A stretch of 49,015 nucleotides of DNA, taken from a virus. A program made the position numbers and the translations under genes. The notes under the pieces were generated by a model, which was given only the letters and a program-made list of their open reading frames with translations, had not been told where the DNA came from and did not search any database. The stretch lies in IMG/VR virus record IMGVR_UViG_3300028393_000098, positions 1 to 49,015 of that record. The stretch is one strand, 5' to 3'. This document shows positions 15,055 through 23,921 of the stretch, in pieces; the stretch's first letter is position 1; every line of letters starts with the position of its first letter.

Positions 15055-16086
15055 ATGCTCTATATAGACAACAAATACGCACAAATCCTTGGCACTCGTC
15101 TAAGGAACTTCAAACAAAAGAAAGACTACCTCTGGAACTACTCATGTCCAGTGTGTGGTGATTCTTCCAAGAACAAACTCAAAGCACGTGGTTACATTTA
15201 TCGTGGTGAGCAAGAGTTATTTGTAAAATGCCATAATTGTGGATATGGAACTAATCTTGGTAATCTTATCAAGTATGTTGATACTAAACTTTATGATGAA
15301 TATGTTTTAGAACGCTACAAAGCTGGCGCATCAAAACATCATGATCACAAAGACGTTAAAGTAACAAGCGTCATTCTAGAAACTCCCAAAGAAGAATTAC
15401 TCGAAGATGATATTCTCTTTAGCTTATCTCGTTTAGATAAGTTACCATTAACGCATCCTGCAGTTCAATATGTTATTGATAGAAAGATTCCAAAAGATAA
15501 ATGGAGTCTTTTGTATTTTGCGCCAAAATTTAAAGCATTTGTTAATTCGGTAACACCAAAGTTTCAAGAACCAATTCAGGATGAACATCCTAGGATGGTT
15601 ATTCCTTTCTTTACTCCAGCTGGTAAATGTTTTGCTTTCCAAGGCAGAGCATACGGTAAAGAAGAACCTAAGTATTATACTATTAAAGTTGATGAAACAC
15701 AGGAGAAGATTTATGGACTCGATCGCTTGGATTATAGCAAACGTATATATGTTGTTGAAGGACCGCTTGATTCGTTATTTTTACCTAACGCAATCGCTGT
15801 ATCAGGAGCAAGTTTTGACACTCCTACTATTCGTCGCTTGCTTGCTAATGCTACAATAGTAATGGATAATGAACCAAGAAGCAAAGAGATAACTAAGTTC
15901 CTTGAAAAGAATATTGAAGCAGGATATTCTGTTTGTATGTTTCCAGAATATATTGATCAAAAAGATATTAATGATATGGTTTTACATGGTAATATGAAGC
16001 CTGACGAGATTATTAATACCATAAATACAAATACCTTCTCTGGCATGGAAGCGAAATTAAAGTTTAGTAGTTGGAAAAAAATATAA
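15055..16086 (+). CDS. DNA primase, T4 gp61-like
   Basis: 343 aa, the usual length for T4 gp61, which makes RNA primers for the lagging strand with the replicative helicase. An N-terminal zinc ribbon uses C31, C34, C59 and C62 (SCPVCGDSSKNKLKARGY ... KCHNCGYG). A TOPRIM-like catalytic core follows, with YVVEGPLDSLFLPNAIAVSG holding the conserved Glu and an acidic stretch VMDNEPRS. The short leader argues for early expression. Confidence 0.9.
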   Translation: MLYIDNKYAQILGTRLRNFKQKKDYLWNYSCPVCGDSSKNKLKARGYIYRGEQELFVKCHNCGYGTNLGNLIKYVDTKLYDEYVLERYKAGASKHHDHKDVKVTSVILETPKEELLEDDILFSLSRLDKLPLTHPAVQYVIDRKIPKDKWSLLYFAPKFKAFVNSVTPKFQEPIQDEHPRMVIPFFTPAGKCFAFQGRAYGKEEPKYYTIKVDETQEKIYGLDRLDYSKRIYVVEGPLDSLFLPNAIAVSGASFDTPTIRRLLANATIVMDNEPRSKEITKFLEKNIEAGYSVCMFPEYIDQKDINDMVLHGNMKPDEIINTINTNTFSGMEAKLKFSSWKKI

Positions 16087-16099
16087 TAACGGAGTAAGT

Positions 16100-17899
16100 A
16101 TGGCAGATATAGTGGGTGGCATTAACGTAGATTATTCACGTGATAGTTTATTTGACGAATTAGGTAAACTAAGATTAAAAGAAAGTTATATGAAGGATGA
16201 TGAAGTGAGCCCACAAGAGAGATTCGCTTTTGTAAGTAAAACATTTGGAAGTAATCCAGAACATGCACAAAGACTATATGAATACAGCAGTAAACATTGG
16301 CTCTCTTATTCTACTCCCATTCTCAGTTTTGGTCGTAGTAAGCGTGGCATGCCTATATCATGTTTCCTTAATTATATTGAAGATACTGCAGAGGGACTAG
16401 TTGATAATTTATCTGAAACAAATTGGCTGTCAATGCTTGGGGGTGGTGTTGGTATTGGCTTTGGTATTCGTTCTGCTGACGATAAGAGTACTGGAGTTAT
16501 GCCTCACCTCAAAATGTACGATGCTTCATCACTTGCATATCGTCAAGGGCGCACTCGTCGTGGAAGTTATGCTGCTTATCTTAGCATCGACCACCCAGAC
16601 ATTATCAACTTCTTAGAGATGCGTAAACCAACAGGCGACCAGAATATGCGTTGCTTGAATATGCATCATGGTATTAACATCCCAGATGCGTTTATGGAAA
16701 TTATTGAGAAAGCAATGATAGATCCAAACTTTGATGACTCTTGGAAGCTAGTAGATCCTGCATCAAATGAAGTTCGTGAAACAGTTTCAGCCAAAGAACT
16801 ATGGCAACGTATTCTTGAAATGCGCATGATGACTGGTGAACCATATATTCACTTCATTGATGAATCTAATCGTAAGATGCCTCAATGGTTAAAAGATAAG
16901 GGATTGAGTATTAATCAGTCTAATCTTTGTTCAGAAATTATTCTACCAACCAATGAAAAACGCACTGCTGTTTGTTGTTTGTCTTCATTGAATCTTGAAC
17001 ATTATGATGCTTGGAAAAATGAGCCACTGTTTCTCAAAGACGTTGCTGAGATGCTTGATAACGTGCTTCAATATTTTATTGACAACGCACCAAAAACTAT
17101 TAAGCGTGCAATCTATTCAGCAAAACAAGAACGTAGTATTGGTATCGGTGCTTTAGGCTGGCATGCATACCTTCAAAGAAATAATTTGCCTTGGGAATCT
17201 CCAATGGCTATTGGTAGAAATAAGCAAATCTTTACGCATATTAGAGGTCAATTAGATGAAGCGAACAAACAATTGGGATTGGAGCGTGGTGAAGCTCCTG
17301 ATGCAGTGGGTACTGGGAATAGGTTTAGTCATCTTATGGCTATTGCTCCCAATGCTTCTTCTTCCATTCTCATGGGCAATACTAGTCCTTCTATTGAACC
17401 TTATCGTGCCAATGCTTATCGCCAAGACACTCTATCGGGTTCTCACCTAAACAAGAACAGGTGGTTAGATGAAATTATCCAGAAAGAAGCAGTCAGTCAT
17501 AAAGAGGGTTGGGCAGACGAAGTGTGGTCTAGCATTATTGCGAATGATGGTTCAGTTCAGCATATCGATTGGATGGACCAGTGGACAAAAGATGTTTTCA
17601 AAACTTCTATGGAAATCGACCAGCGTTGGGTCGTCCAACATGCCGCAGATCGGCAAGTATTTATAGATCAGGCGCAATCGTTGAATGTATTCTTTAGACC
17701 AGATAGTCACATTAAATATATTCATGCTGTGCATTTCCAAGCATGGAAGCAAGGATTGAAAACAATGTATTATTGCCGTAGCGATAAGATCGCCAAAGCA
17801 GATAAAGTATCAAAGCGTATAGAAAGAGAAGTCATTAAAGAAATTGACTTACACGCACTAACAGGAGATGCTGACACTTGTTTAGCATGCGAAGGATAA
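16100..17899 (+). CDS. nrdA: Ribonucleotide reductase class I, large subunit
   Basis: 599 aa, the catalytic subunit that reduces ribonucleotides to deoxyribonucleotides. STPILSFGRSKRGMPISCFL holds the first redox Cys; NLCSEI, about halfway, holds the thiyl-radical Cys; TAVCCLSSLNLEHYD provides the partner Cys region; CLACEG at the C-terminus is the redox-shuttle Cys pair. The N-terminal ATP-cone regulatory domain is absent, so overall activity is probably not switched off by dATP, as is common in phage enzymes. GGAG lies 6 bases before the ATG. nrdB follows. Confidence 0.95.
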   Translation: MADIVGGINVDYSRDSLFDELGKLRLKESYMKDDEVSPQERFAFVSKTFGSNPEHAQRLYEYSSKHWLSYSTPILSFGRSKRGMPISCFLNYIEDTAEGLVDNLSETNWLSMLGGGVGIGFGIRSADDKSTGVMPHLKMYDASSLAYRQGRTRRGSYAAYLSIDHPDIINFLEMRKPTGDQNMRCLNMHHGINIPDAFMEIIEKAMIDPNFDDSWKLVDPASNEVRETVSAKELWQRILEMRMMTGEPYIHFIDESNRKMPQWLKDKGLSINQSNLCSEIILPTNEKRTAVCCLSSLNLEHYDAWKNEPLFLKDVAEMLDNVLQYFIDNAPKTIKRAIYSAKQERSIGIGALGWHAYLQRNNLPWESPMAIGRNKQIFTHIRGQLDEANKQLGLERGEAPDAVGTGNRFSHLMAIAPNASSSILMGNTSPSIEPYRANAYRQDTLSGSHLNKNRWLDEIIQKEAVSHKEGWADEVWSSIIANDGSVQHIDWMDQWTKDVFKTSMEIDQRWVVQHAADRQVFIDQAQSLNVFFRPDSHIKYIHAVHFQAWKQGLKTMYYCRSDKIAKADKVSKRIEREVIKEIDLHALTGDADTCLACEG

Positions 17900-17901
17900 A
17901 A

Positions 17902-18894
17902 ATGATCACAAAAACGAAAAACAATTTAACAGACCAACGCACTTATTTTAAACCATTCAACTACCCATGGGCATATGATGCGTGGTTGAAGCACGAACAA
18001 GCGCATTGGCTTCACTCAGAAGTACCAATGGCTGAAGACGTTAAAGACTGGAAAAAGAAACTAACCAATGAAGAAAAACAATTCCTCACGAACATCTTCC
18101 GATTCTTCACTCAAGGAGACATTGACGTTGCTGGCGGTTATGTTAATAATTATCTTCCTTATTTCCCTCAGCCTGAAATAAGAATGATGTTAATGGGTTT
18201 TGCTGCACGTGAAGCATTGCACATTGCAGCTTACTCGCATCTAATTGAAACTCTTGGTATGCCAGAATCAACTTATAATGAGTTTCTAGAATATCAAGAG
18301 ATGAAGGATAAACACGATTATGTTACCGAACTCAGTTCGAAAAATGGTACGTTGGAATCTACAGCGACGCACATTGCTGTATTCTCTGCTTTTACCGAAG
18401 GTATGCAGTTGTTTAGTTCTTTTATTATGCTTCTTAATTTTCCTCGTCATGGTATGATGAAGGGAATGGGTCAAATTGTTACTTGGTCTATTGTTGATGA
18501 AACAATGCACTCTGAGAATATGATTCGTTTGTTTAAAGAGTTTATCAAAGAAAATAATGAAATCTGGAATGATGAACTTAAAGGAAAGATTTATACCATT
18601 GCTGAAAAGATGGTTGAACTAGAAGATAAGTTTATTGACCTTTGTTATCAAGGTGCCGATATGCGTGAGTTGTCTGCAGAAGATGTTAAGAAATATATTC
18701 GTTATATTGCAGATCGTAGACTTATCAGTTTAGGTATGAAGGGCATTTTTAAAATTAAGAAAAACCCATTACCATGGGTTGAAGAAATGATCAATGCGCC
18801 AGTACACGGTAACTTCTTTGAGAATAGGGTTACTGATTATGCAAAGGGTGCGTTGTCTGGTTCTTGGAATGATGTGTGGGGCAAAGCTGCATGA
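17902..18894 (+). CDS. nrdB: Ribonucleotide reductase class I, small (radical) subunit
   Basis: 330 aa ferritin-like subunit that generates the tyrosyl or metal-based radical for NrdA. REALHIAAYSHLIE has the ExxHxxxY pattern (metal ligands Glu and His, radical Tyr). FTEGMQLFSSF and DETMHSENM supply the second Glu and the ExxH ligand pair. I chose the ATG at 17902, preceded by GAAGGA; an upstream TTG at 17878 would sit inside nrdA. It is coupled to the methyltransferase gene by an ATGA overlap. Confidence 0.95.
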   Translation: MITKTKNNLTDQRTYFKPFNYPWAYDAWLKHEQAHWLHSEVPMAEDVKDWKKKLTNEEKQFLTNIFRFFTQGDIDVAGGYVNNYLPYFPQPEIRMMLMGFAAREALHIAAYSHLIETLGMPESTYNEFLEYQEMKDKHDYVTELSSKNGTLESTATHIAVFSAFTEGMQLFSSFIMLLNFPRHGMMKGMGQIVTWSIVDETMHSENMIRLFKEFIKENNEIWNDELKGKIYTIAEKMVELEDKFIDLCYQGADMRELSAEDVKKYIRYIADRRLISLGMKGIFKIKKNPLPWVEEMINAPVHGNFFENRVTDYAKGALSGSWNDVWGKAA

Positions 18895-19430
18895 GTTATA
18901 TAGATCTTTATAAAGAGATGCACTTAGATGAATCTATCTATCCAGGAGATTCATTAAAAGAGCATGTAATTTTTTTAAAAGATCTTATAAAACAATATAA
19001 CCCTGAAACATTATTAGATTATGGTTGTGGTAAGGGTAATCAATATTTTATTGATAAAACTCATATACAATATTTTAATGGTATAATGCCATTTCTATAT
19101 GATCCCGCAGTTGAAACTCATAATACGCTTCCAGATAAACCTGTTGATGGATTATTTTCTACTGATGTATTAGAACATATACCAGAAGAAGAACTGGAAG
19201 CAGTTTTTAAAGAGATGTATAGTTTGTCTAATAAGTTTGTATATCATGGCATATGTACTATTCCAGCAATCGCTAAATTACCCAATGGCGAGAATGCACA
19301 TGTTACAGTTAAACCAGTAGAATGGTGGGTAGACAAAATTTCAAATTATTCTAACAAGACTACTTGGATATATTGTTATGGATTAACAAATAAATTAGTA
19401 AAAATAGAAAATAGGAAAGTTATATGGTAA
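18891..19430 (+). CDS. Class I SAM-dependent methyltransferase
   Basis: 179 aa. TLLDYGCGKGNQY is the SAM-binding motif I (about residues 40-52) and STDVLEHIPEEEL is the acidic/post-I region typical of small-molecule methyltransferases. The start (ATGA) overlaps the nrdB stop. The target is not evident; the family includes sugar, lipid and metabolite methylases, so it is not clearly a DNA methyltransferase (no DPPY/NPPY motif seen). Confidence 0.75.
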   Translation: MSYIDLYKEMHLDESIYPGDSLKEHVIFLKDLIKQYNPETLLDYGCGKGNQYFIDKTHIQYFNGIMPFLYDPAVETHNTLPDKPVDGLFSTDVLEHIPEEELEAVFKEMYSLSNKFVYHGICTIPAIAKLPNGENAHVTVKPVEWWVDKISNYSNKTTWIYCYGLTNKLVKIENRKVIW

Positions 19431-19570
19431 CAAAACAATTCGAATGTCCTTCATGTGAAGCTGAAGGTAAAATTACAGTAAAGGGCGAAGATTTTAAATT
19501 TGAAGATATCGTCTATTGCCCAATGTGTTCAGCTGACATCTATGAGGAAGAAGATCTTGATGAAGAGTGA
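19424..19570 (+). CDS. Small zinc-ribbon protein
   Basis: 48 aa, overlapping the methyltransferase end by 7 bases after an AGGAAAG site. Two CxxC pairs (CPSC at 8-11 and CPMC at 32-35) separated by a charged linker form a probable zinc ribbon with an acidic tail. Such mini zinc ribbons are common in T4-like phages; role unknown. Confidence 0.65.
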   Translation: MVTKQFECPSCEAEGKITVKGEDFKFEDIVYCPMCSADIYEEEDLDEE

Positions 19571-20132
19571 ATATCGTGAAATTTGGAGCACTCCAATTGC
19601 AGAGTATCAATTAGAAGAATCTAATTTACATCAAATGGTAGTAGACATGGTCAATCAACCATATGATAATCAAGGTAATGAGTTTAATATTATGGAAGAT
19701 AAAGATAACAAATTTACACAATGGGTTTTTTCTTGTTGTAAAGATTATCTTTCTAAATTTTATGATAAACTAGATCCAGAACTCCTTATTAAACGAGCAT
19801 GGGTTACTACTCAAAACTATGGTCAGCCAAATCAGGCACACTCCCATGGCGCAACAGATATAATTGCAGTATATTATATTCATGCGTTACCAGAGCATCC
19901 AGATTTAACAGTATATGATCCAAGACCCCCACATATATTCAATGAAGTCAGTTTCTGGAATGATGCGGGTATCCAAATCGCAGATTGTGCAAGACAAATT
20001 TATATTAAACCGATAACAGGAAAATTAATACTGATACCTGGATATTTACTACATGGGGTTGATTCCAATATGAGTAAAGAACCAAGGCTTTCATTAGCAA
20101 TGAATATTAAAATTAAAAGAGGTAATGAATGA
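19560..20132 (+). CDS. 2-oxoglutarate/Fe(II) oxygenase (TIGR02466-like)
   Basis: 190 aa from the ATG at 19560, overlapping the zinc-ribbon gene. The double-stranded beta-helix motifs are AHSHGATDIIAVYYIHALP with the proximal His, a YDPRPPH segment, and LIPGYLLHGVDSN with the distal His; RLSLAMNIKI provides the 2OG-binding Arg. It matches the phage 2OG-FeII_Oxy_5 pattern (HxH...VYY...DPR...H). The substrate is unknown; enzymes of this class hydroxylate proteins, nucleotides or small molecules. Confidence 0.75.
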   Translation: MKSEYREIWSTPIAEYQLEESNLHQMVVDMVNQPYDNQGNEFNIMEDKDNKFTQWVFSCCKDYLSKFYDKLDPELLIKRAWVTTQNYGQPNQAHSHGATDIIAVYYIHALPEHPDLTVYDPRPPHIFNEVSFWNDAGIQIADCARQIYIKPITGKLILIPGYLLHGVDSNMSKEPRLSLAMNIKIKRGNE

Positions 20133-20392
20133 TATTAGTTTTTAAACTTTCTACTAATGAGATTATCATTGGTAATGTAACAGGTAATTCTCCATTATCA
20201 TTTAATGTATCATATCCAGCGATTTTTGGTCAATCTAATTTAGAGCCATACATGGGTTTCGGAATGGGCACTGTTACATTATACACATCAAATATTGTAG
20301 CTACTACAAAACCAAATTCAGATATAGAAAATGCATACAATGCTATGTTTGGTCCAAATTCAACCGCAGATTTAGGTTGCACAAAAGTATAA
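20129..20392 (+). CDS. Small beta-barrel protein, possibly Sm/Lsm-like
   Basis: 87 aa, starting within the upstream stop (ATGA). The order (MILVFKLSTNEIIIGNVTG, FNVSYPAIFG, GTVTLYTSNIVATTKPNS, IENAYNAMFG) resembles a small five-stranded barrel conserved in marine T4-like phages that recalls Sm folds. That is only a resemblance. Function unknown. Confidence 0.6.
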   Translation: MILVFKLSTNEIIIGNVTGNSPLSFNVSYPAIFGQSNLEPYMGFGMGTVTLYTSNIVATTKPNSDIENAYNAMFGPNSTADLGCTKV

Positions 20393-20405
20393 TAAATAGT
20401 CCACT

Positions 20406-20831
20406 ATGTGGACATTTAATAACAGTATCATTGAAGAATTACCAGAAGACTGCGTTGGCTTTGTTTATTTAATTACGAACAAAGCCACAAGTCGCATGTA
20501 TGTAGGTAAAAAATTAGCTAAGTTTTCTAAGACAACCTATAAAATGGTTACTCAGAAAAATGGAATAAAGAAAAGAAAAAAGATTAAGTCAAAAATTAAT
20601 AGTGATTGGCTTGATTATTATGGTTCTAGCATAGAACTAAATAAAGATGTTGAGTCTCTTGGTAAAGAAAACTTTATACGTGAGATTTTATTTTTTTGTA
20701 AATCTAAGGCAGAGTGTTCTTACGTGGAAGCACGTGAGCAATTTGGAAGGAAAGTATTAGAATCAGACGACTATTATAATGGACAAATCTCAGTAAGAGT
20801 CCATGGTTCTCATATTAAAAATAAACTATGA
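20406..20831 (+). CDS. GIY-YIG nuclease (SegE-like)
   Basis: 141 aa. GFVYLITNKATSRMYVGKK (residues 18-36) is the GIY-YIG motif. DWLDYYGSS, FIREILFFCKSKAE, YVEAREQFGRKVL and YYNGQ follow in the order seen in SegE-type phage endonucleases. A basic KRKKIKSKI segment probably contacts DNA. No second DNA-binding domain is present. It may be a mobile seg-type endonuclease or a DNA-processing enzyme; it is free-standing, not in an intron. Confidence 0.75.
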   Translation: MWTFNNSIIEELPEDCVGFVYLITNKATSRMYVGKKLAKFSKTTYKMVTQKNGIKKRKKIKSKINSDWLDYYGSSIELNKDVESLGKENFIREILFFCKSKAECSYVEAREQFGRKVLESDDYYNGQISVRVHGSHIKNKL

Positions 20832-21979
20832 CATATCTACTATTCGCAACAGCATTGGCATTATCTGCTTGCGCTGCATTTTATTCTATAATGGGATTAG
20901 TTGCAATTTTTGCAGCGTCAGTCGTGCCCATTTTCATTATGGGATCTTTGCTTGAAGCATCTAAATTAGTAGTTGCGTCATGGTTATATCGTAATTGGAA
21001 AGAAGTTCCAGTATTACTAAAAACATACTTTACAATAGCATTAGTTATTTTAATGTTGTTGACATCAATGGGTATTTTTGGGTACTTATCTAAAGCTCAT
21101 TTAGATCAAGCAATCCCCTCTGGTGATGTAGCAGCAAAATTATCATTAATAGATGAAAAGATTAAAACCGAAAAGGAAAATATAAATGCAAATCGTAAAG
21201 AACTTTCTCAACTGGATTCTCAAGTTGACAGCACCCTTTCAAGAACCACAGATGCCAACGGAACAGAGCGTGCCATTTCCATTAGACGAGGACAGCAAAA
21301 AGATCGTCAAAGAATCCTTAAAGAAATCGGGGACACGCAAGCCAAGATCGCCAAGTACAACGAAGAACGTGCACCAATCGCTTCAGAAGTCCGTAAAGTC
21401 GAAGCAGAAGTTGGACCAATCAAATACATAGCAGCATTAATTTATGGAGATAATCCAAGCGAAGATATTTTAGAAAAATCAGTCCGCTGGGTTATTATCC
21501 TTATTGTTTCAGTATTTGATCCATTGGCAGTTTTATTATTAGTTGCTGCTAACTGGAATCAAAAACGCGAAGATGAAAATGCTGGTTTAGAAATATTTGC
21601 TGGTAATCCAGAAGTAGTTACAACTCCTCCTGAAGAACCATATCAGCATGGATATCCGCCAGTATCTAATCCAGTAAACTGGACAACTACATACTATGAG
21701 CCAGAAGTAGAAACGACTGAAGTTAAATTAGAAGATAATTTCTGTACAACAGATGATGCTCATTTATCTGTTAAAGGTGATGAACATATTGTTGAAAAAA
21801 CAGTTGTTAATTATGTTCCTACTACAGAAGATGAATTAGATATTAAAATTGATGATACAACTGAATGGGAACCTAAGTTATATGATCGTGTAGCAGATAG
21901 GAATGCTGATATACCATCACGAACAAAAGCATTCTTGAAAAAAGCAAGAGAAGTATTCTCTTCTTCAGAAAATACTTAA
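20828..21979 (+). CDS. Multi-pass membrane protein with coiled-coil
   Basis: 383 aa. Hydrophobic segments lie at about 1-25, 27-50 and 65-90 and again at about 217-240. Between them is a charged coiled-coil (about 105-195). A long acidic, Thr/Glu/Pro-rich tail (245-383) is probably cytoplasmic and flexible. The N-terminus contains LSAC but is followed by more membrane helices, so I do not call a lipoprotein. Similar proteins occur in marine T4-like phages; function unknown. Confidence 0.65.
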   Translation: MTYLLFATALALSACAAFYSIMGLVAIFAASVVPIFIMGSLLEASKLVVASWLYRNWKEVPVLLKTYFTIALVILMLLTSMGIFGYLSKAHLDQAIPSGDVAAKLSLIDEKIKTEKENINANRKELSQLDSQVDSTLSRTTDANGTERAISIRRGQQKDRQRILKEIGDTQAKIAKYNEERAPIASEVRKVEAEVGPIKYIAALIYGDNPSEDILEKSVRWVIILIVSVFDPLAVLLLVAANWNQKREDENAGLEIFAGNPEVVTTPPEEPYQHGYPPVSNPVNWTTTYYEPEVETTEVKLEDNFCTTDDAHLSVKGDEHIVEKTVVNYVPTTEDELDIKIDDTTEWEPKLYDRVADRNADIPSRTKAFLKKAREVFSSSENT

Positions 21980-22008
21980 AATTCTAATCTGTATAAAAGG
22001 ATCACTAA

Positions 22009-22239
22009 ATGTTATCAGAATTAAGAGAAATAGCAAGTTTGGGTGGTCCAGCTTCAAAATTAGCAAATGAATTATTAGTTGTTCGTGAACAATATGAGTC
22101 GGAAGAATTAACGAAAGAAGAGTATCAAACTATCGTTCAAGAAATTTGGCAAGTCAAAGCTGTTAAAGAATTATCAAATAATAAAAATGCATTTAGTTAT
22201 ATTGTATCTGCTGCTCAAGCCATGTATATGTTTGTCTAA
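22009..22239 (+). CDS. Small helical hypothetical protein
   Basis: 76 aa, predicted all-helical (ELLVVREQYESEELTKEEYQ). It has a clear AGGATCACTAA ribosome site. The segment LTKEEYQTIVQEI resembles the short 'SHOCT-like' helical pair found in many small proteins, but too weakly to name. Confidence 0.6.
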   Translation: MLSELREIASLGGPASKLANELLVVREQYESEELTKEEYQTIVQEIWQVKAVKELSNNKNAFSYIVSAAQAMYMFV

Positions 22240-22252
22240 TTGAAAGAAACCA

Positions 22253-22471
22253 ATGTTATCGTTATATAAAATACTATTGAAACTGTGTCAACTTCTAGCT
22301 TGGATTCTCGCATTTATTATAGTTCCAATATTTTCGGCTCTTTGGGTAATATGCACAGGATCGCTTGTCATAACATTTCAAATTCTACTAGTTCTTCACC
22401 CATCCCTTGGGCGAAGACTTGATCGGGTCTTTCAAACGAACTTTTTAGACCATTTATTCCCTACTAAATAA
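22253..22471 (+). CDS. Small membrane protein
   Basis: 72 aa. One or two hydrophobic helices cover residues 8-48 (LLAWILAFIIVPIFSALWV), with a basic Arg-containing C-terminus. A terminator follows 25 bases after the stop, so it ends the operon. Function unknown. Confidence 0.55.
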   Translation: MLSLYKILLKLCQLLAWILAFIIVPIFSALWVICTGSLVITFQILLVLHPSLGRRLDRVFQTNFLDHLFPTK

Positions 22472-22495
22472 CTTTTCTAAATCAATAACTTACGT

Positions 22496-22520
22496 AAACC
22501 CTACTTTTTGTAGGGTTTTT
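22496..22520 (+). terminator. Intrinsic terminator
   Basis: Stem AAACCCTAC/GTAGGGTTT with a TTTTT loop and a T tail. A promoter begins 12 bases later, forming a terminator-promoter unit that is repeated elsewhere in the window. Confidence 0.8.
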
Positions 22521-22531
22521 CAACATTTCGC

Positions 22532-22560
22532 TTTACTTTAATGCAAATCTAGCGTATAAT
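22532..22560 (+). promoter_or_regulatory. Sigma70-like promoter
   Basis: TTTACT at 22532-22537 and TATAAT at 22555-22560, 17-base spacer, in the recurring TTTCGCTTTACTTTAAT context directly after a terminator. Confidence 0.8.
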
Positions 22561-22570
22561 AGTTGTATAA

Positions 22571-22753
22571 ATGATGAAAAAGGTTACTATGAATGATTAT
22601 ATAAAAGGAATTACTGATGCTGGTGCTGACCTGTCTTCTGGTTGGCTCCCTGATAATTTTACTCTTGATTCTGTGGTTAATCAATTACGTGTTATGATTG
22701 GTGCTACTGATTCTTACATCGCTGGCTACTTGTCGGTTATCTATTCTAAGTGA
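22571..22753 (+). CDS. Small hypothetical protein
   Basis: 60 aa if started at 22571, only 10 bases after the -10 box; the ATG at 22589 (54 aa), with AAGG five bases upstream, is an alternative. The sequence (YIKGITDAGADLSSGWLPDN, LDSVVNQLRVMIGATDSYIA) has no known motif. Confidence 0.5.
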   Translation: MMKKVTMNDYIKGITDAGADLSSGWLPDNFTLDSVVNQLRVMIGATDSYIAGYLSVIYSK

Positions 22754-22761
22754 GGGTTTAA

Positions 22762-22914
22762 ATGGCTTCAGTAAAAAAACTATGGGAAGATATAAATTAT
22801 CTTCTAGACACCACTAAGTGGTCATGTGATGAAATTGCAAATGCGTTAAAATGCCCGATTGAATGGGTAAATGATATAGTTGAACAAAGATGGAAGGAAG
22901 CAATAAGTGAATAA
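22762..22914 (+). CDS. Small helix-turn-helix-like protein
   Basis: 50 aa. WSCDEIANALKCPIEWVNDI (residues 20-39) has the spacing of a helix-turn-helix (sensing helix, turn, recognition helix), so it may be a tiny DNA-binding regulator. It overlaps the MazG-like start by 8 bases. No match to a named family. Confidence 0.55.
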   Translation: MASVKKLWEDINYLLDTTKWSCDEIANALKCPIEWVNDIVEQRWKEAISE

Positions 22915-23191
22915 AATGAATGAGCAACAAAAAGAAATCCTATTGATTACTCAAGAGGAATGTGCTGAAGTAACCCAAGCGATTAGCAAGGTATTTCGAT
23001 TTGGTATGGAAGATTCTTATAATGGTGAAACTAATAAAGCTCATCTAGAAGAAGAACTAGGTGATTTGATGTGTATGATTGACCTAGTGATCGATTCAGG
23101 TATGGTTAGTGAATCAGCAGTTATGGCAGCCAAAGCTGAGAAGATGAATAAACTACTCTATTGGACAAATATTTTTAAGGAAGTGGCTTGA
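22907..23191 (+). CDS. MazG-like nucleotide pyrophosphohydrolase
   Basis: 94 aa all-alpha NTP pyrophosphatase-like protein. QEECAEVTQAISKVFRFG (residues 16-33) carries the ExxE-type metal motif and AHLEEELGDLMCMIDLVID (45-63) the ExxD motif. Such enzymes hydrolyse dNTPs or (p)ppGpp-like nucleotides and in phages tune the nucleotide pool. GTG at 22907 follows GGAAGGAAG at ideal distance; ATG at 22916 is the alternative. It ends in a TTGA overlap with the phosphatase. Confidence 0.8.
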   Translation: MNKMNEQQKEILLITQEECAEVTQAISKVFRFGMEDSYNGETNKAHLEEELGDLMCMIDLVIDSGMVSESAVMAAKAEKMNKLLYWTNIFKEVA

Positions 23192-23604
23192 TACGATTTA
23201 TCGAAAATGTCAGTAAGAGTGATGTGTTTCTAGGGCATCACTATGATGCTGGTCCAAATGCAATGTTAATTCGCATTCAAGATCCTGCTGAGGAGTTTGG
23301 CAAAATCAAATATCCCTTTAAAGAGGTATATGAGTTTGAATTTCTTGATGCTGAAGATAACGATGGGTTTGAAGAAGAATGCAAAATTCAAGATGAACAA
23401 GCTGAAGAGATTATTCATCTGTTACAACGTGCTTTAGAAAATAGAATGAATGTAGTTGTTCACTGTCACGCTGGTATCTGCCGTAGTGGTGCAGTAGTTG
23501 AAGTTGCAACGATGATGGGATTTACTCCATCTGATAGATATCGTCAACCGAATCTACGTGTTAAACATAAAATGATGAAAGTGCTGGGGTTGACATATGA
23601 CTGA
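23188..23604 (+). CDS. Dual-specificity/tyrosine phosphatase-like protein
   Basis: 138 aa. The active-site loop is HCHAGICRSGA (C(X)5R, about residues 91-101), with a possible general acid in the preceding FLDAEDNDG region. The start is an unusual TTG sharing bases with the MazG stop, with AAGGAAG upstream; no ATG is well placed. It could dephosphorylate host proteins or nucleotides. The phage-specific family is small and substrates are unknown. Confidence 0.8.
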   Translation: MIRFIENVSKSDVFLGHHYDAGPNAMLIRIQDPAEEFGKIKYPFKEVYEFEFLDAEDNDGFEEECKIQDEQAEEIIHLLQRALENRMNVVVHCHAGICRSGAVVEVATMMGFTPSDRYRQPNLRVKHKMMKVLGLTYD

Positions 23605-23755
23605 AGATCGTAAAATGATAATGGTTGCAGTATTAGAAGGTAAACTACCAGCTGATCGTGTAACAATGGAAGAGATTAATGAAGTTCAAGATCTTGTGTT
23701 TGAGTTGATTGCAGAAAGAGTTTCTCCATTTGCAACTCATGATACAATACAATAA
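23597..23755 (+). CDS. Small acidic hypothetical protein
   Basis: 52 aa, overlapping the phosphatase end by 8 bases. Helical, Glu-rich (MEEINEVQDLVFELIAER). The stop lies 2 bases before the next promoter. No motif recognised. Confidence 0.5.
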   Translation: MTEDRKMIMVAVLEGKLPADRVTMEEINEVQDLVFELIAERVSPFATHDTIQ

Positions 23756-23757
23756 AT

Positions 23758-23786
23758 TTGCTTTGTAAGAGGATAACGTGTATAAT
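23758..23786 (+). promoter_or_regulatory. Sigma70-like promoter, leaderless type
   Basis: TTGCTT at 23758-23763 and TATAAT at 23781-23786, 17-base spacer. The ATG at 23793 lies exactly 6 bases after the -10 box, so transcription should begin on the start codon. Confidence 0.7.
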
Positions 23787-23792
23787 AAGACT

Positions 23793-23921
23793 ATGAGACC
23801 TAGAAATCCAGTTGCTAAGGATTTAAGAACACCAAAGTACCGCATGCGTACTGTGGAGTCTAAGGTTAAGTATATTCGTAAACCAAAACACAGAAAGGTA
23901 GATCATGGACTTGGAGTATGA
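23793..23921 (+). CDS. Small basic protein
   Basis: 42 aa, very basic (MRPRNPVAKDLRTPKYRMR ... YIRKPKHRKV). The N-terminal block resembles a tiny protein I have seen in other marine T4-like phages. It is first in a transcript expected to be leaderless and overlaps the next gene. It probably binds nucleic acid or a polymerase; function unknown. Confidence 0.65.
   Translation: MRPRNPVAKDLRTPKYRMRTVESKVKYIRKPKHRKVDHGLGV

Noticed and set aside
20388-20398. TATAATAAATA string before the GIY-YIG gene as an early promoter
   Set aside because: No acceptable -35 box at 17 bases. It could be a late-type site, but the octamer is only partly matched.
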